64,000 bases of DNA from Flavobacteriales bacterium. GTDB lineage: Bacteria > Bacteroidota > Bacteroidia > Flavobacteriales_C > GCA-002722245. The DNA is taken from the NCBI GenBank assembly GCA_023251095.1, contig JAHEZL010000007.1, positions 79,136 through 143,135 of the forward strand, read 5' to 3'. How positions within the stretch are numbered: the stretch's first letter is position 1; every line of letters starts with the position of its first letter. Positions 37,324-46,478 of this stretch are shown here, piece by piece. Made by a program: the position numbers and the translations under genes. Under the pieces are notes generated by a model. That model saw only the letters and a program-made list of their open reading frames with translations. It did no database searches and had not been told where the DNA came from.

Positions 37324-39564
37324 ATGAATAAAATTTTACTTCTCCTTTTCATTTTTTCGGGTACTCTTTTAATTGCTTCTCCGATTCCTGCCGGAACCTA
37401 TACCATTGGTGGCAATAATTCCGATTATTCAACTATTACAGAAGCGGTGGATTCGTTGAATTCCAAAGGGATTTCGGGTACTGTTACTTTTGCGATTCGT
37501 GCAGGTTATTATGATGAATACTTTACGATTTCAAATTTTACAAAAGCGGCGCCTTCTGATTCGGTAATTTTTAAATCTGAATCGGGTTATAGCTGGGATG
37601 TTGTCATTGAGCATGCTGCTGCCGATTCATCAGATAATTACATTGTGCAGCTGGATCATGTTTCCAATGTTGTGTTTCAGGATTTAACTTTTTATTCCTA
37701 CGGAGATATGGTGTATTACCGTCAGATTCTTTTCACCAATAACAACAACAATATTCGTTTTGAGAACAGTAATTTTATTGTGCCTTTTACCTATGCTCCC
37801 GGTACTTTTATTATGAATGGAGTAAATACTGTAGACAGTAACATCACTATATATTACAATTATTTTTCGGGCGGAAATGTAGCGGTTGATTTTAACAGCA
37901 GTATAGCCGGTTCGCAATCCAAAGCAATAAAAATCACTGAAAATTATTTTGAATATCAAAATGAAACTGCGGTAAGCGTTCAGTTTTGCTCAGAACTTTT
38001 TATAGGCTACAACGAAATTGTATTTGATTATTATTCAGGAACAGGAATATTTGTTTCCGATTGTAATACCAATAGTTACATTGATGTAAGTGCCAATAAA
38101 ATTAAAAAGGGTTCTATTAATATTCAATACTGTAAAGACCTTACGGCCACGGAGCAGATTTGGGTTTACAACAATCGTGTAGCCTGTGATTATGAAGGCA
38201 TCATAATGAACAACGTTAATGGCGCGCGCGTGTATCACAATTCTGTTGTTTCTAAAACAATGGATAACAATGAAGCTGCTTTGTATTTAGAAAGTGATAC
38301 TTCCATTTATGTAAGAAACAATATGCTCATGAATTCTTACGGGCAGGTGATATACGCCAATAATATCGATGGTTTGATCGATAACAATTATTACTACACT
38401 TATTACGCAGCGCCTTTTAGTCAGCAGGCATCCAATTTAAGCGATTGGATTACTCAAACAGGCTGGGATGCTAATTCTGTTGCCTCTCCTGAAATGCCTT
38501 ATTTTGTGGATAGTGATTCTACCTTGTTGCTTTTGGTAAGCGGTAACGCTTCTTTATTACAGAGTCCTTTGGATTTAAGCACTGAGCTTCCCGTTGATTT
38601 TGAAGGAGAAACCCGAACAGCATATCCTTGCTACGGTGCCGATGAATATGTTTACGAAGGTTATCCGCAGGCATACATCAACGGAAGCATTACTTATGGA
38701 AGTGATACCGTTCGTGCGGGAAGAATTATTTTGTGGGCCGACTCTTCGAATAATTATATGTTTGATGTTATAGCGGATGTGCCTATTGATTATCATGGTG
38801 GATATGAAGTGATAGATTTTATCAGAAGAAATTATGTGTTGCAGGTTATTCCCGATTCGATAAAATATCCCAATTTAATTCCAACTTATTACGGAGGAGT
38901 TTTTGAATGGGAAAATTCATGGGTGTTCACACCCGACTCCAATATTTTCACTCAGGTGGATGTGGATGTTTTACAATTGCAACCTATAGAAACAGGATCT
39001 GTGACTATCAGTGGTTACGTATATGATGACGGACCGAATAAAACCAATGACCCTATTCCCGGATTGGATATTATTTTAGATAAAATCCCGCCTTCCAAAT
39101 CTGTTCAGAAAGTGAAAACCGATGCCAATGGTTATTATGAATTTAAGGATGTGCCTTACGGAACTTTTGATGTGAAGATGGATGTTACCGGTTTGAATAA
39201 AGACTCTACTTATTTTGTTAACACCAATGGATTGTCGGAGATAAAAGATTTAACCTATTGCGTGAATTCCAATGTGAATACCTGTGCCACCGGAAGTGGA
39301 GTAAAAACAGTTAAAAAGAAAGCCAATAATCCGTCTGTTTATCCTAATCCTTTCAGTGAAGAAATTACGGTGAGCTTGCCTTATTTTAACGGTGCATGCG
39401 CTGTATCAATGTATGATGTATTAGGAAAGCGAGTGCTCAGTGAATCTACCTACAACAGTGGCGGATATTTGAATTTAAACACTTCTGATCTTCCTGCAGG
39501 AATTTATATAGTGAAAGTGCTGGCCGGAAATAATGCTTCTGAGTTTAAAATCGTGAAGCAATAA
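37324..39564 (+). CDS. Right-handed beta-helix protein with SdrD/B-like module and T9SS CTD (tandem paralog)
   Basis: GTYTIGGNNSDYSTITEAVDSLNSKGISGTVTFAIRAGYYDEYFTI; NDPIPGLDIILDKIPPSKSVQKVKTDANGYYEF. Confidence 0.83.
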   Translation: MNKILLLLFIFSGTLLIASPIPAGTYTIGGNNSDYSTITEAVDSLNSKGISGTVTFAIRAGYYDEYFTISNFTKAAPSDSVIFKSESGYSWDVVIEHAAADSSDNYIVQLDHVSNVVFQDLTFYSYGDMVYYRQILFTNNNNNIRFENSNFIVPFTYAPGTFIMNGVNTVDSNITIYYNYFSGGNVAVDFNSSIAGSQSKAIKITENYFEYQNETAVSVQFCSELFIGYNEIVFDYYSGTGIFVSDCNTNSYIDVSANKIKKGSINIQYCKDLTATEQIWVYNNRVACDYEGIIMNNVNGARVYHNSVVSKTMDNNEAALYLESDTSIYVRNNMLMNSYGQVIYANNIDGLIDNNYYYTYYAAPFSQQASNLSDWITQTGWDANSVASPEMPYFVDSDSTLLLLVSGNASLLQSPLDLSTELPVDFEGETRTAYPCYGADEYVYEGYPQAYINGSITYGSDTVRAGRIILWADSSNNYMFDVIADVPIDYHGGYEVIDFIRRNYVLQVIPDSIKYPNLIPTYYGGVFEWENSWVFTPDSNIFTQVDVDVLQLQPIETGSVTISGYVYDDGPNKTNDPIPGLDIILDKIPPSKSVQKVKTDANGYYEFKDVPYGTFDVKMDVTGLNKDSTYFVNTNGLSEIKDLTYCVNSNVNTCATGSGVKTVKKKANNPSVYPNPFSEEITVSLPYFNGACAVSMYDVLGKRVLSESTYNSGGYLNLNTSDLPAGIYIVKVLAGNNASEFKIVKQ

Positions 39565-39565
39565 T

Positions 39566-40867
39566 CTATCCGGGGTAGAAAATATAGGCGGCTACTATTG
39601 CTACAATAGTTCCTATTAAATCGGCAAACAAGCCGCAGCCCAATGCATATCTCGTGTTTTTAATACCTACTGCACCATAGTAAACTGCCAGTGTATAAAA
39701 GGTGGTTTCTGTGCCTCCCTGAATGGTGGAAACTACAAAGGAAGAAAAGGATTCTCTAAGATGTCCGTTTTCGGCAATGACAAAGGTGTTGTTTTTCATG
39801 GTTTCCACCATTAATCCTCTTGCACCGCCACCACTTAATGGTTTCATTAATGCCGTTGGCATGGCTTCAACAAAGCCGGTATCTCCATTGAAAAAGAGTA
39901 CAACTTTTTCAATTCCTTCTGTAATAAAATCAAGAGCGCCACAGGTTCTGAAAACACCAATTGCAACCAGTAATCCTATTAAATAGGGGATGATACCAAC
40001 AGCTGTTTGAAATCCGCCTTTTGCTCCGTCAATGAAGGATTCGTACACATTACTTTTGTTTTTCAACCCCAGAGTGATGAAGAAAACAATAATCGCGAAA
40101 ATGAAAGTGTTGGCAAATACTTTCGATTGGAATTCCATTTGGTCTTTGTCCAGTTGGGTCATGTAATAGGTGAAACTCCCTACCAACAATAGGCCTCCGA
40201 GCAGATAAGCCAAAATAACTTTATCAAAAAGTTTGATCTTTTGCATTAACGCTACAATGATGATAGAAGAAATGCAGGAAAAAAAAGTGGCGATGAGAAT
40301 AGGAATGAATACACTGGTGGAGGAAGCATCAACTACTGCTCCCGGATATGCTTTGCTTTGTTCTGAAAAAATAGAGGCTCTTGCTGCTAAGATAGAAACA
40401 GGAATTAAAGTCATGCCGCCTGCATTGATTACGGTGAACATTAGCATGGACCGACTTGCGGTTTCTTTGTCGGTATTTAGCTCCTGCAATTCCTTCATGG
40501 CTTTTATTCCCATAGGTGTTGCCGCATTATCCAGTCCAAGCATATTGGCCGAGAAATTCATCATGATGGAGCCGCTTGCAGGATGATCTTTAGGAATTTC
40601 GGGAAATAATTTTGTGAAAAAAGGACTGAAAATTCGTGTGATGATTTTAATGGCTCCGCCATTTTCACCTATTTTCATAATGCCCATCCATAGGGTTAAA
40701 GCACCTGCCAAACCAAAAGAGATTTTAAAGCCAAGTTCAGTATTGTTAAAGATAGATTCAACGATGAGGTTGAAAATATCGTGTTCATTCTGAAAGAAGA
40801 AAAAACGCAGCAGGGCGACCACAAATGCCACAAGGAAAAAACCAATAAAAACTACGTTTAATGCCAT
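39566..40867 (-). CDS. Nucleoside-recognition/SpmA-SpmB-fusion membrane protein
   Basis: FNLIVESIFNNTELGFKISFGLAGALTLWMGIMKIGENGG; NFSANMLGLDNAATPMGIKAM; GFQTAVGIIPYLIGLLVAIGVFRTCGAL. Confidence 0.85.
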   Translation of the reverse strand: MALNVVFIGFFLVAFVVALLRFFFFQNEHDIFNLIVESIFNNTELGFKISFGLAGALTLWMGIMKIGENGGAIKIITRIFSPFFTKLFPEIPKDHPASGSIMMNFSANMLGLDNAATPMGIKAMKELQELNTDKETASRSMLMFTVINAGGMTLIPVSILAARASIFSEQSKAYPGAVVDASSTSVFIPILIATFFSCISSIIIVALMQKIKLFDKVILAYLLGGLLLVGSFTYYMTQLDKDQMEFQSKVFANTFIFAIIVFFITLGLKNKSNVYESFIDGAKGGFQTAVGIIPYLIGLLVAIGVFRTCGALDFITEGIEKVVLFFNGDTGFVEAMPTALMKPLSGGGARGLMVETMKNNTFVIAENGHLRESFSSFVVSTIQGGTETTFYTLAVYYGAVGIKNTRYALGCGLFADLIGTIVAIVAAYIFYPG

Positions 40868-40929
40868 AAAGGAAAAGTAAAAAGTAAAACGGCAAAAGAC
40901 AAAAGCGAAGAAGGAAAGTTGTTAACGCA

Positions 40930-41838
40930 TTATTGTTGAGTCGCACTTAAGAAAATCTCTTTTTCTTTTTTGTAATATTTCACTTCGTCGTTGTTCTTTT
41001 GAGTCATGAAAAAATCCAGCATTTTCTGATTTCTTTCCTCGATGTTAAAGTCCAGATTCCAGTATAATTTTTTAGTGCATTCACTGCATACATGGTTGGG
41101 ACGTCGCAGGGATTCATGCAATCCGTTGCTTCCGTTCATAACGCAGTTGGCGTGAATGCAGTGTTTCAATGAAAACATGTGGGCTACTTCATGTGCGGTG
41201 GTTTTAATCATTTTATCGAGACAAGGACTGTAATTAATGCTATCTAAAGGTTCGTCAATATAGCGGAACATGGAGGAAACACTAATTCTTTTGGAAGGAT
41301 AGGCGAGTCCGAAAACATAGTTCCAGCTTTCCTGAGGATAGATGTCGCAGTTGGTAAGCGCTATTGTTACAGTGGCATCGGGAGCGATGTTTTTATAAAG
41401 AATACTGTCGAGGAGATATGCTGCATGCAATTGTTCATGAGAGGAGTCGTATCTTCTGCTTTGTGCCGGCACCACAGAATCATGAATACCTTTCATAATG
41501 ACTGTTTTCAATCCGAAGAAATCTTGAAGATAAGCGGATGTGAGTTCTACTATTTTATATTCTGCAGCAGAAAAATTACCGATGGGTTGAATGTAAATTT
41601 TATTTTTTTCAGGTGTCGGGCGGATAATTTTTGTTTTTTGATAGTCCTCAAAACTTTGTCCTTTTTCAGGATGGGATTCCAACCAATCACCCGGACGGAT
41701 CTTTCCCATGTCTGTGTTTAAAGTACTTAGCAAACTCAGCTTTGCTATGTCGTCATCTTTTTTGGAAACAACATTTTCATTGCAGGAAATTAAAAGAAGA
41801 GCAAAGAAAAAAAATAAAATACAGTTCAGTTTCTTCAT
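40930..41838 (-). CDS. Archaemetzincin-like zinc metalloprotease lipoprotein (AMZ-type)
   Basis: TTAHEVAHMFSLKHCIHANCVMNGSNGLHESLRRPNHVCSECTKKL; lipobox LLLISCNE. Confidence 0.82.
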   Translation of the reverse strand: MKKLNCILFFFFALLLISCNENVVSKKDDDIAKLSLLSTLNTDMGKIRPGDWLESHPEKGQSFEDYQKTKIIRPTPEKNKIYIQPIGNFSAAEYKIVELTSAYLQDFFGLKTVIMKGIHDSVVPAQSRRYDSSHEQLHAAYLLDSILYKNIAPDATVTIALTNCDIYPQESWNYVFGLAYPSKRISVSSMFRYIDEPLDSINYSPCLDKMIKTTAHEVAHMFSLKHCIHANCVMNGSNGLHESLRRPNHVCSECTKKLYWNLDFNIEERNQKMLDFFMTQKNNDEVKYYKKEKEIFLSATQQ

Positions 41839-41844
41839 AAGAAT

Positions 41845-42216
41845 TCAATTTACTTTTTTGCTGTTTAAGCTGTGTTTCTGAATAAAATAAAAAATAAAAC
41901 TTCCCACAGCGTAAATCAGTAAATCGTTTTTGTCGGCTGTGAATTTTGAAGAATAGGAGGGGAGTATAAACTCAAAAATGATACTCACATAAATGAAAGT
42001 GAAAAGTATCATTTCACGGCTGAGGTAAAAATGAGGTAAGCCTTTTATTTTTCTGATGCTGAGTAAGGTGAATAGTAGCAGCAGCGGGATACATAAAAGA
42101 TCTGCAAAATAGGCGCTGAACCATTGGGGCGTTGAAAAATGATTGAACTTGCACGTTAACTGAAAAAGGTAAAGTGCGCTTAATAAAGCTATATATCCGT
42201 ATATTTTTTTGTTCAT
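41845..42216 (-). CDS. Small multi-TM membrane protein of unknown function
   Basis: ORF with several hydrophobic helices; start MNKKIYGYIALLSAL. Confidence 0.55.
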   Translation of the reverse strand: MNKKIYGYIALLSALYLFQLTCKFNHFSTPQWFSAYFADLLCIPLLLLFTLLSIRKIKGLPHFYLSREMILFTFIYVSIIFEFILPSYSSKFTADKNDLLIYAVGSFIFYFIQKHSLNSKKVN

Positions 42217-42220
42217 GATT

Positions 42221-42514
42221 TTATCCGGGTCCGGCGGCAATGATAGCAACGCCTATTGAAACAATAACAGTGTAAATAAACCAGATGGAGTAGAAAAGAT
42301 AATAAACTCCTCTCACGAGAAGGAAGCGCGAATTTTTTACTTTATGAATGAAAATATCAACGGCATCCAATTCGCGATTGGCTTCCTTTTCTTCTTGTAT
42401 TTCTACTTCAATTTTGCGGGCAATTTCATGATTCAGAAGGTGATTGCATTTCTCACAATAATCCCTGTCGTTGTTCCAGGTATGGCATTTCGGACATAGT
42501 TTCAATGAAGCCAT
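42221..42514 (-). CDS. Small protein with N-terminal zinc ribbon and C-terminal TM
   Basis: LCPKCHTWNNDRDYCEKCNHLL; hydrophobic C-terminus. Confidence 0.6.
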   Translation of the reverse strand: MASLKLCPKCHTWNNDRDYCEKCNHLLNHEIARKIEVEIQEEKEANRELDAVDIFIHKVKNSRFLLVRGVYYLFYSIWFIYTVIVSIGVAIIAAGPG

Positions 42515-42519
42515 GGATC

Positions 42520-43011
42520 TTATTGCTTATTAATGTAGTCTTTGTATTTTTTTAAATTCACTTCTGTTTGTTTGAAAAGATAAGGATCAAAGTGTTCGTT
42601 TTTATAAATGTGATTTTCTTCCAGATCAATGTATCCTTTAATAAAATTTTTAGCCAGATTGAGTTGTGCTTCTCCATCAATAAAGTGTAATATTTTATTG
42701 GTGTTCAGCAATTGAAAGGTATTTATTTTCCCGTCGAATTCATGTTTACAAATGTTGGCGCAATATTCAAAAAGTAATTTTGAAATGCTGATCACAATGA
42801 TCTGATCGCCGTAGAATTTCCTTTGCTGCCACCAGAATTCCATCCAGTCGTGATTTTCTATTACCATATCGGCTGTTTTGTACAAAGGATTGGCGAAATT
42901 AAAACCGCGCTTGAAAATACCTACTGCCGAAAATTTATCGGTGACATGAATAAAATTGTAATTTTTATCCAGGTCAGAAAATATAAAATCTTTTATTTTG
43001 GACGTTAACAT
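42520..43011 (-). CDS. Hypothetical cytoplasmic protein
   Basis: 163-aa ORF packed in operon-like order; no recognised domain. Confidence 0.55.
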   Translation of the reverse strand: MLTSKIKDFIFSDLDKNYNFIHVTDKFSAVGIFKRGFNFANPLYKTADMVIENHDWMEFWWQQRKFYGDQIIVISISKLLFEYCANICKHEFDGKINTFQLLNTNKILHFIDGEAQLNLAKNFIKGYIDLEENHIYKNEHFDPYLFKQTEVNLKKYKDYINKQ

Positions 43012-43017
43012 AGTGCC

Positions 43018-44190
43018 TTATTTGCTAAGTGGTTGTGCGAAATTCACCACATCAGTTGCTGTTATTGTAGGGCCGCAAAGTATGATCAATCTTTCCATCA
43101 CGTTTCTAAATTCACGGATATTCCCGGTCCAGTTGATTTTTTGCAATTCTTTCATTGCGTCTTTTGCAATGCTTTTGGTAGCGGTTCCGTATTCTTCGCA
43201 AATGGCTTTCACGAAGTATTCCGCAAGCAAAGGAATGTCTTCTTTTCTGTCGTTGAGAGAAGGATTTTGAATGAGGATCACACTTAAGCGGTGGTATAAA
43301 TCTTCACGAAAATTTCCTGCTTCAATTTCTTTTTTCAGGTCTTTGTTTGTTGCGGCAATGATACGTACATCCACACTTATTTCTTTTTCACCGCCAACTC
43401 TTGTGATTTTATTTTCCTGCAAGGCACGCAATACTTTGGCCTGAGCGGATAAACTCATGTCGCCGATTTCATCCAGAAAAAGTGTGCCGCCTATAGCTTG
43501 CTCAAATTTTCCGATGCGTTGTTTGATGGCAGAAGTAAAGGCTCCTTTTTCGTGACCGAACAATTCGCTTTCAATTAATTCGGAAGGAATGGCGGCGCAG
43601 TTTACTTCTATTAAAGGGGCATCGGCGCGATTGCTTTTTTCGTGAATCTGGCGGGCAATTAATTCTTTTCCTGATCCGTTGCCTCCTGTCACCAATACGC
43701 GAGCATCGGTAGGTGCAACTTTGGCTATCATTTCCAGCACTTTATGAATGGCTTCTGAATCACCAATGATTTCGCTGGTTTTGGATTTGCTTAATTTTTT
43801 CTTCAGGACTTTTGTTTCTTTCACCAGCTCGGTTCTGTCGAGAGCATTACGAATGGTGATGAGCAAGCGGTTTAAATCCAATGGTTTTGCGATGTAATCG
43901 AAAGCTCCTTTTTTCAAAGCATCCACAGCAACATCGATAGTGCCGTGACCGGAGATCATGATCACTGCGGGTTCATCCGATAATTTCATGATATTGTCCA
44001 GTACTTCCATACCGTCCATCTTCGGCATTTTTATGTCGCACAGCACAACATCGTATTTTCCATTCTTCACCATTTCCAATCCGGCAGCGCCATCTGCGGC
44101 TTCGTCGATTTGGAATTTTTCGTATTCTAAAATTTCTTTGAGGGTATTTCTAATTGGTTTTTCGTCGTCGATGATTAAAATTTTCGGCAT
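43018..44190 (-). CDS. NtrC-like response regulator (REC-AAA+), GAFTSA variant, no HTH
   Basis: KILIIDDEKPIRNTL; GGNGSGKELIARQIH; ESELFGHEKGAFTSA; GGTLFLDEIGDM; ends ...VVNFAQPLSK. Confidence 0.9.
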   Translation of the reverse strand: MPKILIIDDEKPIRNTLKEILEYEKFQIDEAADGAAGLEMVKNGKYDVVLCDIKMPKMDGMEVLDNIMKLSDEPAVIMISGHGTIDVAVDALKKGAFDYIAKPLDLNRLLITIRNALDRTELVKETKVLKKKLSKSKTSEIIGDSEAIHKVLEMIAKVAPTDARVLVTGGNGSGKELIARQIHEKSNRADAPLIEVNCAAIPSELIESELFGHEKGAFTSAIKQRIGKFEQAIGGTLFLDEIGDMSLSAQAKVLRALQENKITRVGGEKEISVDVRIIAATNKDLKKEIEAGNFREDLYHRLSVILIQNPSLNDRKEDIPLLAEYFVKAICEEYGTATKSIAKDAMKELQKINWTGNIREFRNVMERLIILCGPTITATDVVNFAQPLSK

Positions 44191-44200
44191 GGCTCTGAGT

Positions 44201-45133
44201 TTAAATTTTTCCTGATGCTATTTCATTCAGCACTCCTTCTTTCAATGCGTATTTCGATAAATACAAATTGTGAATGTGTACTTTTTCTAAAACTAGATTT
44301 ACAAGAATTGTTCCAATCACTATCATGTCAGCACGCATGAAAACCAATCCTTCCATTTCTAATCTTTCTTCGTACGAAGAAGGGAGCAGGATGTTGTGAA
44401 TTTTTTTAAACCCTTCCATCGGAATTTTTTCCCAGGTGCTTTTTTCGTTCAAGGGAGTATTGTTTTGTGCGGAAACCATTTCGTGAAAAGAGCTGAAACA
44501 ACCGGCACAGCCTATTAAATCATGTATCGGAAATTTTTCTATGGCATCCCACAAAGGTTGTAATTCTTTGCTGAGATAGGATTCAATTTGCTGTATTTCT
44601 TCCGCCTTCATCGGATTGGAAGGATTGAATTTATAAAGCAATCGTGCCACACCGAGATTGAAACTCTGGCTCCAGAAAACCTTGTCTTTATTGCCAATGA
44701 TAAATTCATTGCTTCCGCCGCCAACATCCAAAACCAATTTTAATTTTTCGTCGCAGGGAAAAGCGAGCTGCACACCAGTGTAAATTAATTCGGCTTCCCG
44801 ATGTCCGTCAATGATGTGAATGGTAATGCCTGTTTCTTCTTTTACTATTGCTGCAAATTCTTTTCCGTTGGAAGCACCTCTTAAAGCGGATGTTCCGAAA
44901 GCAAATATTTCGTCAACGTTGTATTCACCGATAATTCCTTTCATGTCTTTCAAACACTGAACGCCACGTTCAAAGGCAGCAGGAATAATTTTATTTTCAT
45001 TGATGGCTTTCTCGCCGATTTTTGCGGGAACCTGTGTGTTGTAAATGATGTGGTGTTTGCCTTTTTCGGGCAGCTCAGCAATCAGGAGGTTAAAGGTATT
45101 GGTGCCTAAATCTATGACTGCTACTTTTTTCAT
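44201..45133 (-). CDS. Ppx/GppA family exopolyphosphatase/phosphatase
   Basis: VAVIDLGTNTFNLLIAE; FGTSALRGASNG; LVLDVGGGSNEFIIG. Confidence 0.9.
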   Translation of the reverse strand: MKKVAVIDLGTNTFNLLIAELPEKGKHHIIYNTQVPAKIGEKAINENKIIPAAFERGVQCLKDMKGIIGEYNVDEIFAFGTSALRGASNGKEFAAIVKEETGITIHIIDGHREAELIYTGVQLAFPCDEKLKLVLDVGGGSNEFIIGNKDKVFWSQSFNLGVARLLYKFNPSNPMKAEEIQQIESYLSKELQPLWDAIEKFPIHDLIGCAGCFSSFHEMVSAQNNTPLNEKSTWEKIPMEGFKKIHNILLPSSYEERLEMEGLVFMRADMIVIGTILVNLVLEKVHIHNLYLSKYALKEGVLNEIASGKI

Positions 45134-45137
45134 TTCA

Positions 45138-46478
45138 TCAGTTTTTATAACGCAGCCATTTTATAATGGAGCGGTAACTGGCCTTTTGGCCGTACATCAG
45201 TATTCCTGTACGGTAAATTTTAGCCGCAAGTTTCGTGGTGAATATAAATGTTGCGTACAATAAAACAATAGCTAAAAGTACTTCCCACCATTGTGTACTT
45301 AAATCCATGAAAGGCAGTCGCGCCAGCATTACTATGGGAGAAGTTAAGGGAATCAAACTCGTCCAGAAGGCGAGATCACCATTAGGATTTTCAAAAAGGT
45401 TGGTCGCAATTAATATCCCCGCAATAATAGGTATCGTTACAGGAAGAACGAATTGCTGGGTTTCTGTTTCGGAGTCGACTGCCGCGCCAATTGCCGCGTA
45501 GAAAGAGGAGTAGAGGAGGTAGCCGCCAATAAAAAATAAAGGAAAACACAAAAGCATTCTCGGAGCTAATGCTCCTAAGTCGGCCATGTATTGAGTCAAC
45601 TCTTCTTCCGAAACACTTTGTTTTTGTTCTGTTTCATCGTTGGTCATCGTTACCTGTCCCTGTGTTTGCAAAGCGGTAATTTGCTGGTGTGCTTTCTCCA
45701 CAGAATTTTGTACAAAGAGGCTTTTGGCTGAGGTAATTAAAATCAGCAATAAGGAAATTAAAATAATGAATTGTGTTAAGCCGGTTAAAGCAATGCCTAT
45801 GATTTTTCCGTAAAGCAATTGCAAAGGTTTAACAGATGAAATGATGACTTCCACAATGCGATTGGTTTTTTCTTCCATCACACCGCGCATCACCTGCACG
45901 CCATACAACATAATCAATATGTACATGAGTATGCCTGCCGCCACGCCCAAAAATATTTTTACTTCCAGTGCGGTTCCTTCATTGTAAAACTTCACATCTA
46001 CTTTTTGCAGCATCTTATCAAGTTCCACCAGATTGATATTGCTTCCTTGTTTCACTGCGTATTTAACTCGGATGTCCTGTAAATCTTTTTTCAGTTTGGT
46101 GATGGTGTTGATGCCCGGATGATCTTTATGAAAGATGGTGACATCGTTTGGTATCGACATAAAATGTGCGGGAATAAATACCACTGCGGTATCATCGGAA
46201 TGCTGAAATTTATCGGCTATTTTATTGAATTCCCCGTCGGCATAATCTGTTAGATAAACCACGTGATCCGAATTGTAGTAGCGCATGTTTTGGTGAATCA
46301 CATGAGAATAATCCACTACCTGCACATACATTGTTTTGAAGTTGCTCGCCTTGATTAACAAGGGAATAATGAAAGTAGAAGCAATCAGCAAAGGCCCCAG
46401 AACAGACATGATGATGAACGATGGTTTGCGCACCCTTGTCCAGTATTCACGTCCTATGATCAGCTTAATTTTGCTCAT
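45138..46478 (-). CDS. ABC-2 type transporter permease (NatB-like)
   Basis: REYWTRVRKPSFIIMSVLGPLLIA; VMRGVMEEKTNRIVEVIISSVKPLQLLYGKIIGI. Confidence 0.88.
   Translation of the reverse strand: MSKIKLIIGREYWTRVRKPSFIIMSVLGPLLIASTFIIPLLIKASNFKTMYVQVVDYSHVIHQNMRYYNSDHVVYLTDYADGEFNKIADKFQHSDDTAVVFIPAHFMSIPNDVTIFHKDHPGINTITKLKKDLQDIRVKYAVKQGSNINLVELDKMLQKVDVKFYNEGTALEVKIFLGVAAGILMYILIMLYGVQVMRGVMEEKTNRIVEVIISSVKPLQLLYGKIIGIALTGLTQFIILISLLLILITSAKSLFVQNSVEKAHQQITALQTQGQVTMTNDETEQKQSVSEEELTQYMADLGALAPRMLLCFPLFFIGGYLLYSSFYAAIGAAVDSETETQQFVLPVTIPIIAGILIATNLFENPNGDLAFWTSLIPLTSPIVMLARLPFMDLSTQWWEVLLAIVLLYATFIFTTKLAAKIYRTGILMYGQKASYRSIIKWLRYKN

Noticed and set aside
39723-40586. Plus-strand ORFs over the SpmAB-like gene
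   Set aside because: Antisense to a well-supported membrane protein.
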